Shown: positions 24,277 to 35,935 of the stretch, piece by piece
How the letters are laid out: each line of letters opens with the position of its first letter
Numbering within the stretch: the stretch's first letter is position 1
Assembly: GCA_015832175.1 (NCBI GenBank)
Contig: WJXW01000001.1
Location: forward strand, 1,922,001-1,986,000
Direction: 5' to 3'
From: Paraphaeosphaeria minitans
Taxonomy: Eukaryota > Ascomycota > Dothideomycetes > Pleosporales > Didymosphaeriaceae
Length of the DNA stretch: 64,000 nucleotides
The notes under the pieces: generated by a model
Seen by the model: the letters and a program-made list of their open reading frames with translations, nothing else
Database searches by the model: none
Told to the model about the DNA's origin: nothing
Program-made: the position numbers and the translations under genes

Positions 24277-24732
24277 CTAGACGTGGGCTTTCACCTTCTT
24301 GGTGGCAACAGTGGTGCACTTAGCGCTGAAGAGCCACCCGTCGACATACTCCGCCTGCTGACCCGGACCGTTCATCTTCCAGAAAGAGTCGATGCAGTTG
24401 GTCTGGCTGCAATTCACCGAATCAGCAATCAGTGTATCGTAATACCCATCCATATTTTCGGAATAACCAATGGCCGTGTTGTGAGCAGATAGTGAATGTA
24501 CTTACCGGTAGAGCTGGCAGATGTATCCGCTATTGACCTGGAGCTTCGTGAACAGTGCGCTCGGCTTGGGCAGCCCGTCGTCCTTGTTCTGCGGCACGGC
24601 TTGACAGCCGTTCGTGTTCAGCTCGAGCTGAACGTCGCCGTAGGTCAGGTGTCCGGGAGTGTTGGCTTTGGCCATGGGGACGGCGACGGCGCTCGCGAGC
24701 GCAAGGCTGGAGAGGATGGCGAAGATGCGCAT
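24277..24732 (-). CDS. Small secreted cysteine protein 1 of a tandem trio (118 aa)
   Basis: Unknown function; candidate apoplastic protein or effector. Two exons (24732-24506, 24406-24277; 99-nt intron) give 118 residues. Residues 1 to about 20 form a signal peptide (MRIFAILSSLALASAVAVPMA). The mature part has four cysteines, Cys43, 72, 80 and 106, with spacing x28, x7, x25. The intron is phase 2, four residues after Cys72. Both following genes on this strand show the same cysteine layout and intron position, so I place it in one diverged family. No glycine- or proline-rich repeats and no recognised domain. The C-terminus is basic (TTVATKKVKAHV). Confidence 0.7.
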
Positions 24733-25819
24733 GGTGATGATGGTGTGGTGATTGGAGGTTGATGATCCGAAAAGTTGAACTGGGCTGAGGAAGAGCGAGA
24801 GAAAGAGAGAGTGTGTGGGCGGTGATGGGGGTAGTGTCGAGGCAGGAGCGGTTTTATACAATCGGAGGAAAGGGCAACAAGGCAATTGCGGCGAAGGCGA
24901 AGGTAATCGCACCTCGTGCGTGAAAATGGAGTGCAACTTCGCCTTGGTCCATCCCGTCGATAATTCACTTCGGGTTGGAAATGAGACGAACGCAGGGGAG
25001 GCTGTTGCTCTTGCGGCGCGGCTCGTGGGGTCTTTCTCGCGGCGCAGCACGACCTCACAATTTGGGGAAGGCACGCACGTTTTTGGATCATTGACTTTAC
25101 TTCGCCTCATGAAATTTGCTGGCGGGAATGAGATGGTGTGTTTTCATGAATTTCCGAGGAGACTTGCCGTATCACTGCATGAACCATCCAATATATGGCC
25201 CTGGATGTCGACCAATTCTGCTTGCGCTTATCTAGTTCAAGCTGATCACCAAGATACATGCTATGCACATTGCTAAGCGACGCGTCTGCGGTCGCGTGGT
25301 TTTCGGTTCTAGGTAAGGTTACAACGACTTGCATTTGAGTTGGCTAAACGTCCGAGGAAATTCGTAATGCGTTAGCATACACAGTAAGGTTTCCCGGGAG
25401 ATCCATGGAGAAAGAAGCGCAGTCAATAGTAGGGTCTTTACTGTCAGGATTTGAATCTCGAGCGCAACCTGAGAGAGGATCAGACGAGGTAGAGCAAGCG
25501 TGCAGTTCTCCCAGAAGTTTGAACTCCCGCGCTGACGAAGTGACAGCACCAGCGTCGGCTCAGCACACAACTGACTCGTCTGCTTTATCCGAAGACTATT
25601 TTCGCAAACTGTACGCGCTTTCAACAGACGTTTCACATAGCAACGTTAAAAGTCTCGATTCATGATGATCAATCGAATTGATTGCAACTGCATGGCTAAC
25701 CAATTATTGCATCGGCCTTGGTGTGACTACTGCCTCATGTAACACCACCAATACTTTTCCACCGCCCATGTATCATGTGAGAAGTACCCACAATGCCTCT
25801 TACAGGCTCATCTCCTCAC

Positions 25820-26540
25820 CTAGAAGTAGTCACACCGGTAGTCTTGACCTTGATACTTCGCAATATTGTAGTTCAGGAACGGGCCATACTTCCTCTCTGG
25901 ATCAGTCTGGTTGCATCCGTTGTGGACACTGTAAAGAACAGTCAGTCAAAGATAATCGCCACAAGCTTGGTAGAACCACTCACTTGAAGAATCCGCACCA
26001 GTGCGATCCTATGATGTTGACGAAACTGGCCCATGTCGGAACGCCCTTGCCTTCGTCGGCCCTCTGGCAAACGCCCAGCGGAACCTTGATCTCCGTAATG
26101 TAAGCGTCAGGAGTATCGACATTGGGTTTGAAAAAGCCGCAGGTCTCAACAACTGGAGTGGAAGTGGGCGCTGATCGCCAACCATTGGAAGAGGTGCTCG
26201 TGGTGTAGCTGTGCCATACGGGGGTATTGGGACTTGACGTGTACCTGGTAGTAGATCCAGGTGAAGCGAAGGGGTCGCTTGTCGTCAGTGATCGCTTTTG
26301 GGTCGCCGTCGGCACAAGGAATAAGGTGGTGGGTGGATGCAGAGGATCGATACCAGTGCAGGTCCTGGTAGCTGGAGCTTCTCGCTCAATAGCCGCGTCA
26401 AGACGGCTTGAGAAGATAACGTGGGGCGTGTGGGATGGCACAGACAGAGCTCCAGAGAAGTAGTCAGAAACCGCGGGATGCGCGGTTGCCAAATCCGCAA
26501 GTCCGGCGAGGGAAGTGAGCAGTGTGCTGAGCACCTCCAT
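25820..26540 (-). CDS. Small secreted cysteine protein 2 of a tandem trio (221 aa)
   Basis: Unknown function. Two exons (26540-25984, 25928-25820; 55-nt intron) give 221 residues. A signal-peptide-like start (MEVLSTLLTSLAGLADLATA) is followed by a long Ser/Thr/Pro-rich segment, likely O-glycosylated if secreted. The C-terminal domain begins at TCGFFKPNVD (Cys134) and has Cys158, 182, 191 and 218, spaced x23, x8, x26. Including Cys61 there are six mature cysteines. The phase-2 intron falls four residues after Cys182, as in the neighbour at 24277. The last exon reads VHNGCNQTDPERKYGP and ends YRCDYF. Confidence 0.7.
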
Positions 26541-27128
26541 TGTGGAAGAGATACTTGCGTGGAAGAACAGATGAGGTTCAATTTTTTGAGAAGATGGAAT
26601 GGGAAAGGAAAAGAAGAAGAGAAGGGTGGTGGACAGTTAAAGTTAAATCAAATGCGCAGGTGGCGCCTTGTATACTTGCCGAATGACAGCTGGCAATAGG
26701 TCAGAGCATCTGGTAAGATGATTAGTGCAGGCAAGTGAGAGACTTGGGTCGACGCTCCAGCAAACAGAAGCTGTCCAATTTCCGCCTGATTGCCAATTCA
26801 CGAATGCTGTGAACTAGATTCCGTCGATAACAACATGAGGCAGAAGGAAGAGCTCGTAGACGCAAAAGAAATGTGAGTGACTCTTTCACGATTGTGCGGG
26901 AACTATTCAGAGTGGTTGACCGTAGTGTCCATATGAGATTCCAAACCGACTACTGCTACAGGTAAAAACAATGTGTTGTACCATTCTATTTGAGATGCAA
27001 GAGCCAAGAAGCAAGTTGTAAATTCCAAGTATTCTTGTTGTTCACGTTGGACTGACTGAATAATCCCTGCTCTTCCTTTCATCCGCAACTCAATGGCCGA
27101 ATCCCCGAGGGAAGGGGTTGCGATCATG

Positions 27129-27631
27129 TCATAGCCCTGAAAGAACCATCACAAGCACAATTCCGACCGAGAAGGAGACCATCCCAACCTCAAGCATCTG
27201 CTCGCCTCCACTCTCTTGATTAAGTCGGTGGCATTTGTAGTATCGCAAAGTGCCAAAGAGGACCGCATCTGTGACAGCAAAGCCGTCCAAAGAGGATACA
27301 TCGGACTCAGAACAGTTGGCACTACGATTTATCAGCCATTACACCAAAACTGAGCCACGAATCGATGCGCTACTCACCTCTCGGAGATTTTGCAAGAGCA
27401 CTCATCGTATACAGTAATGAGCGTGAGGTTGGCTGGGATTCGGCTGCAGGTGTTGTTATCGACAAGACATGGGGCGCTGAGTTTGTGCTTGCAGTCGGGC
27501 GCCTTGTCTTGAGGCGACCTTCTGGTGTAGCCGCAGTATGATACCTGCTTTGATGGCAGCGGCTTGCTCTGCAACGCGACACCTAGGGTCGAGAGAGCGA
27601 GGAGACAAAGAAGATCCCCCAAGGGTTTCAT
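27129..27631 (-). CDS. Small secreted cysteine protein 3 of a tandem trio (148 aa), hydrophobic C-terminus
   Basis: Unknown function. Two exons (27631-27378, 27321-27129; 56-nt intron) give 447 nt, 148 residues. Signal peptide MKPLGDLLCLLALSTLGVAL. Eight mature cysteines: 33, 47, 55, 62, 78, 80, 88 and 115. The core spacing (Cys55-x22-Cys78, Cys80-x7-Cys88-x26-Cys115) and a phase-2 intron between Cys80 and Cys88 match the two preceding secreted genes. Cys33 in SYCGYTRR parallels Cys134 (TCGFF) of gene 2. Exon 2 ends with a hydrophobic tail (VGMVSFSVGIVLVMVLSGL) typical of a GPI-anchor signal or membrane segment, after SGGEQ. Reading only the first exon gives an 85-residue truncation, so the intron matters. 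Confidence 0.65.
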
Positions 27632-30134
27632 TGTAGCTGGTGTTGGAACTTTAGTAGAAAAGTGAGCAACCGAAGAGACTCGTGGACTCTTGGGTTCGTG
27701 GACTTGATTCGGGGACTGAAAGAAAAGTGGTGTTGTACCGTAGTTGGCAAGACGGAGAGAAGGATAGGTAAGTGCGAAGCGAAACAGCTCCCGCGTGATT
27801 CGTTTGCCGTTCGCGGATCCAGCAAAACTGCACGGGCCGTTCTTATCATTGAATTGCAGCTTAGGTTATTTAACGGCCCAGCGTTCGTTCGTTCCAGGTG
27901 ATAAGTGGAATAACACATGATGTGCCTCTTGGTCGTGTGTCACCATAGCGTTACTGACTGGGCCTGGCGAGCCGAAGATCGGTGTATCGTACAAACAGAA
28001 GATCGCAGCAGCGCATCGTCATCGGACTATCTCATTATCGAGCGACACCTCTGTAGGATTTGCCTCACTAGCGAGTCGCGAACAGGTATAACCTTTGCTG
28101 ACTTCATCTGATAGACGGTGCACTAGCCACATCGTCTTCAGAACATCTAAGTTCAATTGAAAACTCCATATGTACGAACTGTAGATTCGTAAAGGGTTTT
28201 GTGAACCTCTTGAGGACCTTGGGCCTCGACGATCCACTCTTCTAGTGGCCGACTTCGACGTGGGAATGGGCTACAATCTCCGTTTGCAATATCCGGCCAT
28301 CGAGATCTCCTCCCAATATCCCGGATATGTCCGTTGCCAATATCTAATGCTCTTTTCTTCTAGAGTCTGAGTTAAAATATATAGCGAATCTCCACCACGT
28401 TTTTCTGAACAGCGTTTACGAAGCTATCGAGGGTCACCTGGAAAGGCGGGACTTGTGCAATGTGGTCGTCTTCGCTGATGCGACAAAAATGATTTTAGCC
28501 TAAGAAGTCTCCAGCGTGCGTACGTACATACTTTGAATGGACGAGGTCTGAACCGTACCATATCTCGTAGCTCGTGATATAGATTCAAGCAAAAGAATTT
28601 CATCAAGACCTTTGGGTGCGCTACCGGAAGTTTTGCACGCAAACGTTTCGTATGCAGTAGGCGGTAGTTGGGAGTCGGTTGGTGAGAAGAAGATCATGTT
28701 CAACGCTGGGATTCTTGATCTTCTAATTGCTCTCTGTTGAGAAGAACGACCTATTCAGGACCACTGGAACATAGGCCACTCTAATTCCCGCCCAGACTGT
28801 GTAAAGTGGTCAATGACGCCTGGTCGAAGTCCCCATCTGTATCTTAAGGATGTTGCCGCGCCTCTCTCTCTTACCACGAGCGAATACACCACGGACATTG
28901 GCTGTCTGCGATGAAAAGAGCGATTAGAGCCTCGTATTAAACTCCAAATACCCGAATTACAAGACATGTCACCATTTTATACTGCTTTCCTATCATTCCC
29001 GCGGCATCACTTCTCGTACCATAAACGACCATTCCAAAATTTCCACAATGTGTATCAGAAGGACCAGAGAAAAATGATTGACGGATGGTCGAGTTGAACC
29101 GAGAAAATTGAAGTGAAGCTTTCTGTTCCGAATTACGTTCTGCTTGTTGCAGGGGCTTCGATGAAACTACAAACAAACCACAAGGCATTGAATGCGACGT
29201 AGCTGGAGCCATCCTCAGTATTCAATATCCAGAGATGAGCCGCCTAGCCCCAGCAGGAAAATGTTTCTTCTGTGCAAACCATCTATTGCTTCTGATCGAG
29301 CCTGACGGCTGACGCCGAGAGTGGTAGGTGCTTTGTTCTTGCAACGTGAAAGTCCTTGATTCACTTGAAAGTAAGAAACATCGACAACCAGATACTTATA
29401 GATCTGTGACCGCATGCGAGGAGTATATACATATGCAGCGTTTCGGGTCTACTCGCGAGGTCTCGCATTCCTAGAGGCAAGGTCGAGACTCTTGAGCCTT
29501 CTGGAATCGAGGGCACGCTCTCGTCGGAGGCACTGGCCCGGGGAATATGGTTGATTTGCATGCTATGTGCTGTATGCCCCTAAGACTGCATCATTTCCGC
29601 GATCGATGTAGATGAAATCTCTGGAATAATCGTCTCCAATGCCCGGAAAGCCCTTTATACAGAAGCTATTTCCACCTGATGAATCCATGGCATCTCTTGG
29701 GAACCGATCTACTATAAGTCGCCGATCCCGATTATGACTTTTGTAGCGAGTGTGGGGATAAATAGGTACTAGGAGTTTGGTCAGGAACTGAGACCCTTGA
29801 CCTTCTGCGCCACCACTTCAGAACTGGACAATCAGTTACGCCGAGTTCCTTCGAGCCTGAGCATGTCTTGAAATGACGTTCAAAGGACTCTAGGTTCCCA
29901 AGAGCACGGACGCAACACCCATCAGCACGCAGTGTGCAAGCGGACGATGGTGGGACTGCTTAGATGGCTGAACTGAGACGATAAGCTGCTGGCTACCGCC
30001 CTCGAACCCTTGAACGCTTGGAAAACAATACAAAACTAGAAAAGGTAATATGCGCCCAGCAGTATTCCCACCCATACGACCCCACACCACCTCACCACCC
30101 ACCCTACCCGGAGTGCTGCACCTCGACTGACCTC
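27632..30134. other. Gene-poor stretch with relic-like ORFs
   Basis: About 2.5 kb with no convincing intact gene. Many short ORFs occur on both strands without family motifs. The only recognisable trace is the 2EXR/F-box-like fragment near 29.2-29.5 kb on the minus strand. No terminal repeats, target duplications or transposase motifs were seen. Confidence 0.5.
29215..29561 (-). pseudogene. Possible relic of a 2EXR/F-box-like protein
   Basis: Two overlapping frames carry pieces of the fungal 2EXR-type pattern: STLPLGMRDLASR in one, then RSQIYKYLVVDV and PTTLGVSRQARSEAIDGLHR in another. Intact members read roughly LP.E.R..IY.YLL followed by LL.V.RQ.R.EA. I found no intron that joins the frames cleanly, which suggests decay, but an unusual gene model cannot be excluded. 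An apparently intact protein of this general class lies at 45157-46272. Confidence 0.28.
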
Positions 30135-31613
30135 CTAAGCCTTTGGACGCACGCTCTGTGGGTTATGAAACACATCATCGGGATCCACCATCGCCTTGAT
30201 CTGCTGCAGTCGCTCCAGATTATCACCCCAATACTTGCTTGGTCCATCATTCCCTAGCGCACGATCAACATATCCTGCATACGCCCCTAAATCATGACCC
30301 AGCGCATCCGTTACAACCTTGTTCAGGCCTGTGACAAAGTCCCGGATCGCGTCGTCGACGCGACCGAATAGATTGACGGCGTATGCTTGGTGATAGAACA
30401 GCGCGTCGCGGTGGCCGTAGGCGGTGGCGTCGGGCCCGACGTCGTTGATGGCGCCGCCTTCGAGATCCCAGATGAGAAACCACGCGAGAGTGCCTTTGTC
30501 GGTGGAGTCGATGTACTTGAAGAGCTGATCAACTGCGGCGTCCGGGATGAGATCATCTTTGGTGTATGCCAGGGATTTGGCATAAAAGTTGGACTGGATG
30601 CCGCCGGCGAGCTCGAGCGCTGGGGTGGTCAGTACGGTACCTAAGTGATGCACACCAGGCACAGGGAAAGACTTACCTAAATCTTCGGCCCAATGTCCGA
30701 CAACGCCGAGCCAGTCGTCTAGCACAACGACACTCTCGTCAGCATCGGGAAGCCGGCTGGAAATGTTGAGGCTATCGAATTCGGACTGCGGACCAAAGAA
30801 CGTGCCGGTGACGACGACACCGAGCTCGGTCATGATGAACTGCGATGCGAACTTGCGCGAAAGATCTGGATCCGAAATGAGCTCTTGCCATTTCTTGAAC
30901 GCAGTCGCTTTCTCCTGTGCGCTGCCGGCCTGGATGCCATAGCTGTAGAGTGTCGTCTTATCAGGCTCGGCCTGCGTTCTCACTTTGAACTCAGTGATGA
31001 TGCCGAATCCCGCTCCCGCGCCTTTCAGCGCCCAGAACACATCAGTGTTCTGTTCTTCTGATGCCCGAACGATGGAAGAGTTGGCAAGAACCACCTGGAC
31101 TTCTTGCACGTGGTCCAGTGATGATCCCCACATGCGGGAACTGGGTCCCAGGCCTCCGATGGTAGCGTGTCCTCCGATGCCGACTTGAGGGCAAGTTCCA
31201 TGGGCTATAGCTCGGTTGCCGCTGTCGTGCAGGCGCTTGGTCACATCACCAAGAAGTGTGCCGCCTCCGATGGTTGCTTGCCACGTCGTTTTGTTCATGC
31301 TGAATTGCTGGAAGTTTTTAAGGTCCACCACGATTGACCCATCTTCGCCACCAATTCCATAGTTGGCGTAGCTGTGCCCACCACTACGAGGTTGGACCTT
31401 CAGGCTGTTGTCCACTGCGCATTTGACGATCGCGGCGACTTGCTCTGACGTCTTCGGGTATGCAACTGCTGCTGGTTTAACGGGAATGTCGAGATTGTAC
31501 GGCTTGACGTGCAATAATTGATAACCGATGGTAGACTGGCCTGCAATAAGCCCCTTCTCATTACCCACTGCTGAAACCAAGCAGCTCTCGATAGCACTTG
31601 GTTTATTACCCAT
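30135..31613 (-). CDS. BBE-like FAD-linked oxidoreductase (bicovalent flavoenzyme)
   Basis: Berberine-bridge/glucooligosaccharide-oxidase-type enzyme that oxidises sugars or other alcohols with O2, yielding H2O2. The FAD attachment residues are present: His80 in RSGGHSY and Cys141 in GTCPQVGIGGH. The BBE C-terminal motif region is present (KYWGDNLERLQQIKAMVDPDDVFHNPQSV). The frame is open from 31718, but the family start MGNKPSAIESCL at 31613 is preferred. A 57-nt intron (GTAAGT donor, TACTGACC branch, CCCCAG acceptor, about 30620-30676) has no stop and is a multiple of three; removing it gives 473 residues and restores DLALELAGG. There is no signal peptide. MGNKPS fits a loose N-myristoylation pattern (Gly2, Ser6), an inference. 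Substrate unknown. Confidence 0.85.
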   Translation of the reverse strand: MGNKPSAIESCLVSAVGNEKGLIAGQSTIGYQLLHVKPYNLDIPVKPAAVAYPKTSEQVAAIVKCAVDNSLKVQPRSGGHSYANYGIGGEDGSIVVDLKNFQQFSMNKTTWQATIGGGTLLGDVTKRLHDSGNRAIAHGTCPQVGIGGHATIGGLGPSSRMWGSSLDHVQEVQVVLANSSIVRASEEQNTDVFWALKGAGAGFGIITEFKVRTQAEPDKTTLYSYGIQAGSAQEKATAFKKWQELISDPDLSRKFASQFIMTELGVVVTGTFFGPQSEFDSLNISSRLPDADESVVVLDDWLGVVGHWAEDLGKSFPVPGVHHLGTVLTTPALELAGGIQSNFYAKSLAYTKDDLIPDAAVDQLFKYIDSTDKGTLAWFLIWDLEGGAINDVGPDATAYGHRDALFYHQAYAVNLFGRVDDAIRDFVTGLNKVVTDALGHDLGAYAGYVDRALGNDGPSKYWGDNLERLQQIKAMVDPDDVFHNPQSVRPKA

Positions 31614-32682
31614 TGTAGTTTTCCTTTGATCCGGAGATTTAAGGGTGATTGAGAAGAATGAGACACGCAGGCGGCGCAGCGTTGTATGCTGCTGGAGAGA
31701 GCCGCTGTCTGAGGACAAAATATTGATATCAATACTGGTTGGGAAGGCCTGAGAAGATCACATAAGTATCCGCAAACACAGTCGTTTGAGTAGCACGTGT
31801 ACCTAGTAGGTAGCGTCACTCGGTCGGTGCTTCCAAGTCTTGTACCTAGTGCAATTTCCAAGATCACAATGCTCTTCCAATGGGCGGTAATCATATGGCC
31901 ACCAACAACACCTCAGAAATGGTCACAAAAAGTGAGCGAAAAATAATTCCGGTGATACCTACTCAAAAGCCATCGACATGCTGTTCGTTTTTGCACTCCC
32001 ATTACTACACAGTCACCGCCACCTGCCAAGCATCCGCCAAAACAAAGCCTGCCAGTCACAAGAATGCCCTTCGCCATGGCCCTGGCATATGAAACATTCC
32101 ACCTACCTTGCGTGCGGCACGTCGCCAAGCCACGTGTATGGCCGTTGACTGGTTGCACAGCGGCGCTTTTAATCCAGATTGCATGCCTGCAAGGAAAAGT
32201 CGAGGTTCATCAGTGGCACGTGTGTGTGGTTGCTAGGAGTGTAGGTATGATGTCATCCGCGTCCTACTTTCTTGCTCCACGAATCCCGTTCACGCAGTCC
32301 GATGAAGTGATGTTGGTGCAGCGCTGAAGCCAGGCTCATTTGCCGACACATATTTCACTAGCTGACCATGGCCCTCTACGCCTTAAGTATTCACCATGTC
32401 GAATAAGGGCGGTCATTGGGGTGGGGAGAAGTTTGGCAAAGGAAAGCGAGAAGTTGGTAATGAGATGAGAGACAATGCGTCTTTAGCTTGGAGTTTGAGA
32501 TCAGTGATACTCTCTCTCTCTATAGGCGTCTAAAATGCAAGAGGTGGGCCGGGAGTTTGTCGGATACAAAAGCTACCCGCAATGACAATCATGACATGAT
32601 TCAATGATATCGTTATGCTATGGCAGGACCGAAGTCTCACTACAGATGCCAGCAGAGGATCTGCACGAGCAGTACGCCACGT

Positions 32683-35526
32683 CTACATCAAGCACCCATT
32701 GCTCTTGCTGGAGTGCAGGTCCGAAACTCCCAAGCGAATGCGCTGCCCACCGACTGTCGTAAAGGCCTCCACAAGCCACTCGTACCATACCTTGCGGTCG
32801 TCCGTTTGCCTCCACATGCTGACTTCGAGCTCCGAGTTTGATGGGAGATGGATCGGGGTCTGCAAATGAAATTAGTCTCAATCGTACGCGCTGCTTTACA
32901 AGGGAATATACCTTTAATGGGAAGAAGATGGGGAACCATGAGATCATGTCCTTGCTCTTCGTGTCCATGGTGATTGGATTGGTGCTCAACTCGACTGGCC
33001 CTTGCGACCCGCTATACAGCACCGTCTCGAAATACCCAGCAAGACCGTGGCACACACCCTGCTCTTGGATCGGGTACGTGACCTTGCAGTGTCGATAATT
33101 GTGCTCGTTTGCGCCGTCTCCGCCTAGGAAACCTCCTCCGCCGCCGACGGCTGACCCTCCGCGGCGCAGGGATGACTGAGCAAGAACTGTGGTAGGCTGT
33201 GGGTGCGTGAACTCCCATGCGGTGTGCATGAGAGGCTCGAGTGGCGGGTTCAGATCAAAGTCCTTCATCTTCCTGCCGTCTGACAGCTGGGCAGCGATTT
33301 GGGACTGATTCGGCTGGATGGAAAGAAAATCGAATTGGGAAAACATGACGACCCATGGGATCCCAAAGACACTTGCGTCGCCGTGGGAGCGCGAGAGCAC
33401 ATCCGCGTAGAGCTTAGGCGTAGCGATGGGTGTCATGTGCGCTGTGTAGCTAGACGGTATCGATATGCCGTGTTCAGCGTTGAGCACGTGTTGCACACCG
33501 TCGAGGCACTCGGGTGACAGCTCGTTATCCGCAAAGCTGCCGAGTAACTCACTCACTAAGATGTCAACATTGCCGAAGGTGCCATCGGCCTTCACCGGGC
33601 CTTTCCAGGCGCGCATGTCGGTCTTCACCACAGTGACCTGGCCACCCCAAAGGTTCTTGTTGTGACCCAGAAGCACCACATAGGCGTTGGGGTTCTTCTC
33701 GATCGCGTAGACGCGGACCGGGACACCAGTGCGTGCGCTCGCGCTCAAGGCTCGGGTAACCAGCGGACCACGACCGGATCCTACAACAGCTATCACAACC
33801 GCACCGTTCTCGGAGCTGGTCGACTTTTGCTGATCACGCCAGTCCTCCAGTGCCCTAGCAATGGCTTCCTCGTACCACGCATACTTTATGGGATCCTTCT
33901 CGAAGACCTCATAGGTGATCGATTCAAGGTTGTCCGATAGCGGCTGGAGGGGACTCTGGAGGTAGTCCTGAAAGTTATGGCCAAACCGCTCGATCTGAGT
34001 GGCAGTAGGTTGGTTGCGCTGCATGTACCGCAGGTAGCTCAGGTACGGCGTAGGGTCACTACTGCTCTTCTTTGCAGGTCTCTGTGGTATTTGCGCCGCC
34101 TCGGCTGGAGTTGGTGCGGCAGTTACAGACGAGCCGGGACTAGGAGCATCGGCTGCTGCGGCAGGAGAAAGATACCCTCCATTATACTCGAACACGGCAT
34201 CTGGATCTTCCACGCCTGGTATCGGGCCGATATCCGTGAGAAGAACCCATGGCGTTGTCTTGAGACGCATGCAGCGCATGATGAATAACTGCAATGTCTT
34301 GTGAAGTACCCAACTGCCCTTCTCGTTGGGTATGAAAGACCTGGCGGAGAGCATGAGCATACGAACGGGCTCCGAATACCATCTTGACTGCAAGGAGAGC
34401 GACGGAAGGCGATTTGGGACGTCAAGAGCTGGGTATTGGTCAGCTAAGAATTGCAGTAAATGTGTTCACTGGCTGAATGCTGCTGCAAATGCACTGATGG
34501 TATGTCGCTCCAGGTTGTATCATATGCCTACAGATCGTGCGAACGATGGTCAACATGTGAAGCTGACCAACGCACTGCCTAATCTGGTTCTCTACAACCT
34601 GGAAAACACACCACATCGTGGTATTTGTGGCAGGGTCCAACGACCAAAGCGGATGTCAAAAGTTTGGATGATTCCTTACCGACTGATAACCTGCTGTCGT
34701 ATTTACAGATGGTTCGAATCGTGTTCCAAGCGTCCCAGGCGGCGAAGAGAGAGGTTGCCTGCTGACCAGCCAACTGAGCAAATTCTGGCCGGACAAAGCG
34801 TGCCAGATCACCCAGATCTCCCTCCTCAGAGGCCTTGGAGAAATCCACAGGCATCAAGACATGGAGCTGGACGTAGGCGCCTGTGGAGAGAGCCTCCTTG
34901 ATCGCTCGCGCATATTGGGCTATGCCATTGGTCGAGTTCGCCGCCCGTGGTCCTGGAACAACGACGTTGACGACTCCGCAGAAGGCAGCGTATTGAATTT
35001 CCAAATGGAATACCTGTCGCGAAAGGTGCGCAATGACAGGATCGGATGAGCCAAGGTCTATCCAAGAGCTTGTGAATGCAACGAGCTGAGATATAAGATG
35101 GTCTGGCACCAATGGGGTATCAACGTCTTCCAACGCGGGTATCAATGGTAGCGGTTGCACCTGGGCCGAGCCTTCGGTGGCATGGGTGTAGGAGCTCAAA
35201 AGGCTCAACACACGCGAATGGAAGTTGTCATTCGTGATCGGGGTCGTAAGCATGTCATACTGTCTTGTGTGAGCGGTCTCGACCCTTGTATCATTGCCTA
35301 GCAATGTGACTCTGGTAATGTGTCGCGATAATGCGAGAGCTTGCGGGCGCCCACGAAATTTCTGGCGCAGCGAGAATACAAACACGCTAGGAAGGGGACG
35401 ACTTACGCCGAGGTCCTGGGCATGGTGCACAAGCTCTGCTGTCACAGGCAGCGGTCGCTTTGTCTCATGCTCTCCAATATAGAAGACGGGGCGCGCCTCT
35501 TCGGCGCTGTAGGTAGAGTCGGCCAT
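32683..35526 (-). CDS. PRMT5: Type II protein arginine methyltransferase PRMT5/Skb1/Hsl7
   Basis: SAM-dependent enzyme making symmetric dimethylarginine on Sm proteins, histones and signalling proteins. Four exons (35526-35407, 35259-34680, 34428-32912, 32859-32683) sum to 2394 nt, 797 residues. The N-terminal TIM barrel reads PVFYIGEHE and then DLGYDMLTTPIT, formed across intron 1. The catalytic domain has SAM motif VVGSGRGPLVTRAL, the acidic EKNPNAYV and the double-Glu loop SELLGSFADNELSPE. The C-terminal barrel has WFPIFFPLKTPIHLP, SELEVSMWRQTDDRKVWYEW and ends SNGCLM. Intron 1 (147 nt) and the 3' intron can be missed because their frames stay open for some distance. Divergent from PRP43 with about 500 bp between. 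Confidence 0.93.
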
Positions 35527-35935
35527 GGTGGGGGCGGGGCGGAGGTGGGAAGGCCGCGTCGTGGGATCACGCCTAAATTGTCGGGGCGCGGTGGGGAAGG
35601 GAAGGTAGCGACAAAAATCGCAAAATCAGTCCATTGTTACATGATCATCGTGCCTGGTAGAAAATTGTCTTCCCTCGCGCCAACGTCGGTGTGCTGCGTC
35701 GCGTCGCCTCGGCGAACCGTTCTGCTTGGTCGGTCCCTGCAGGAAAACACTGGAGCCGTGGAGCCCTGAAGAACATGCACGACGGCAAAGGGCAACATAT
35801 CGACATGTATGAACTTCTTTGTAGCTCAAAGTCACCCTGGATCGGAGTGTTCAAGCTTCAACTGGCAAGTGCTTCAAATACCTACCAAGTTTTCGGAAAC
35901 CTGCAGCTCCATGCATCTCAACCGGAGCTAAGAGC

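Noticed and set aside
15364..31613. Secondary-metabolite cluster (aminotransferase, SDR, FAD oxidase)
   Set aside because: No PKS, NRPS, terpene synthase or cluster regulator is present, and conserved housekeeping genes are interspersed between the three enzymes.
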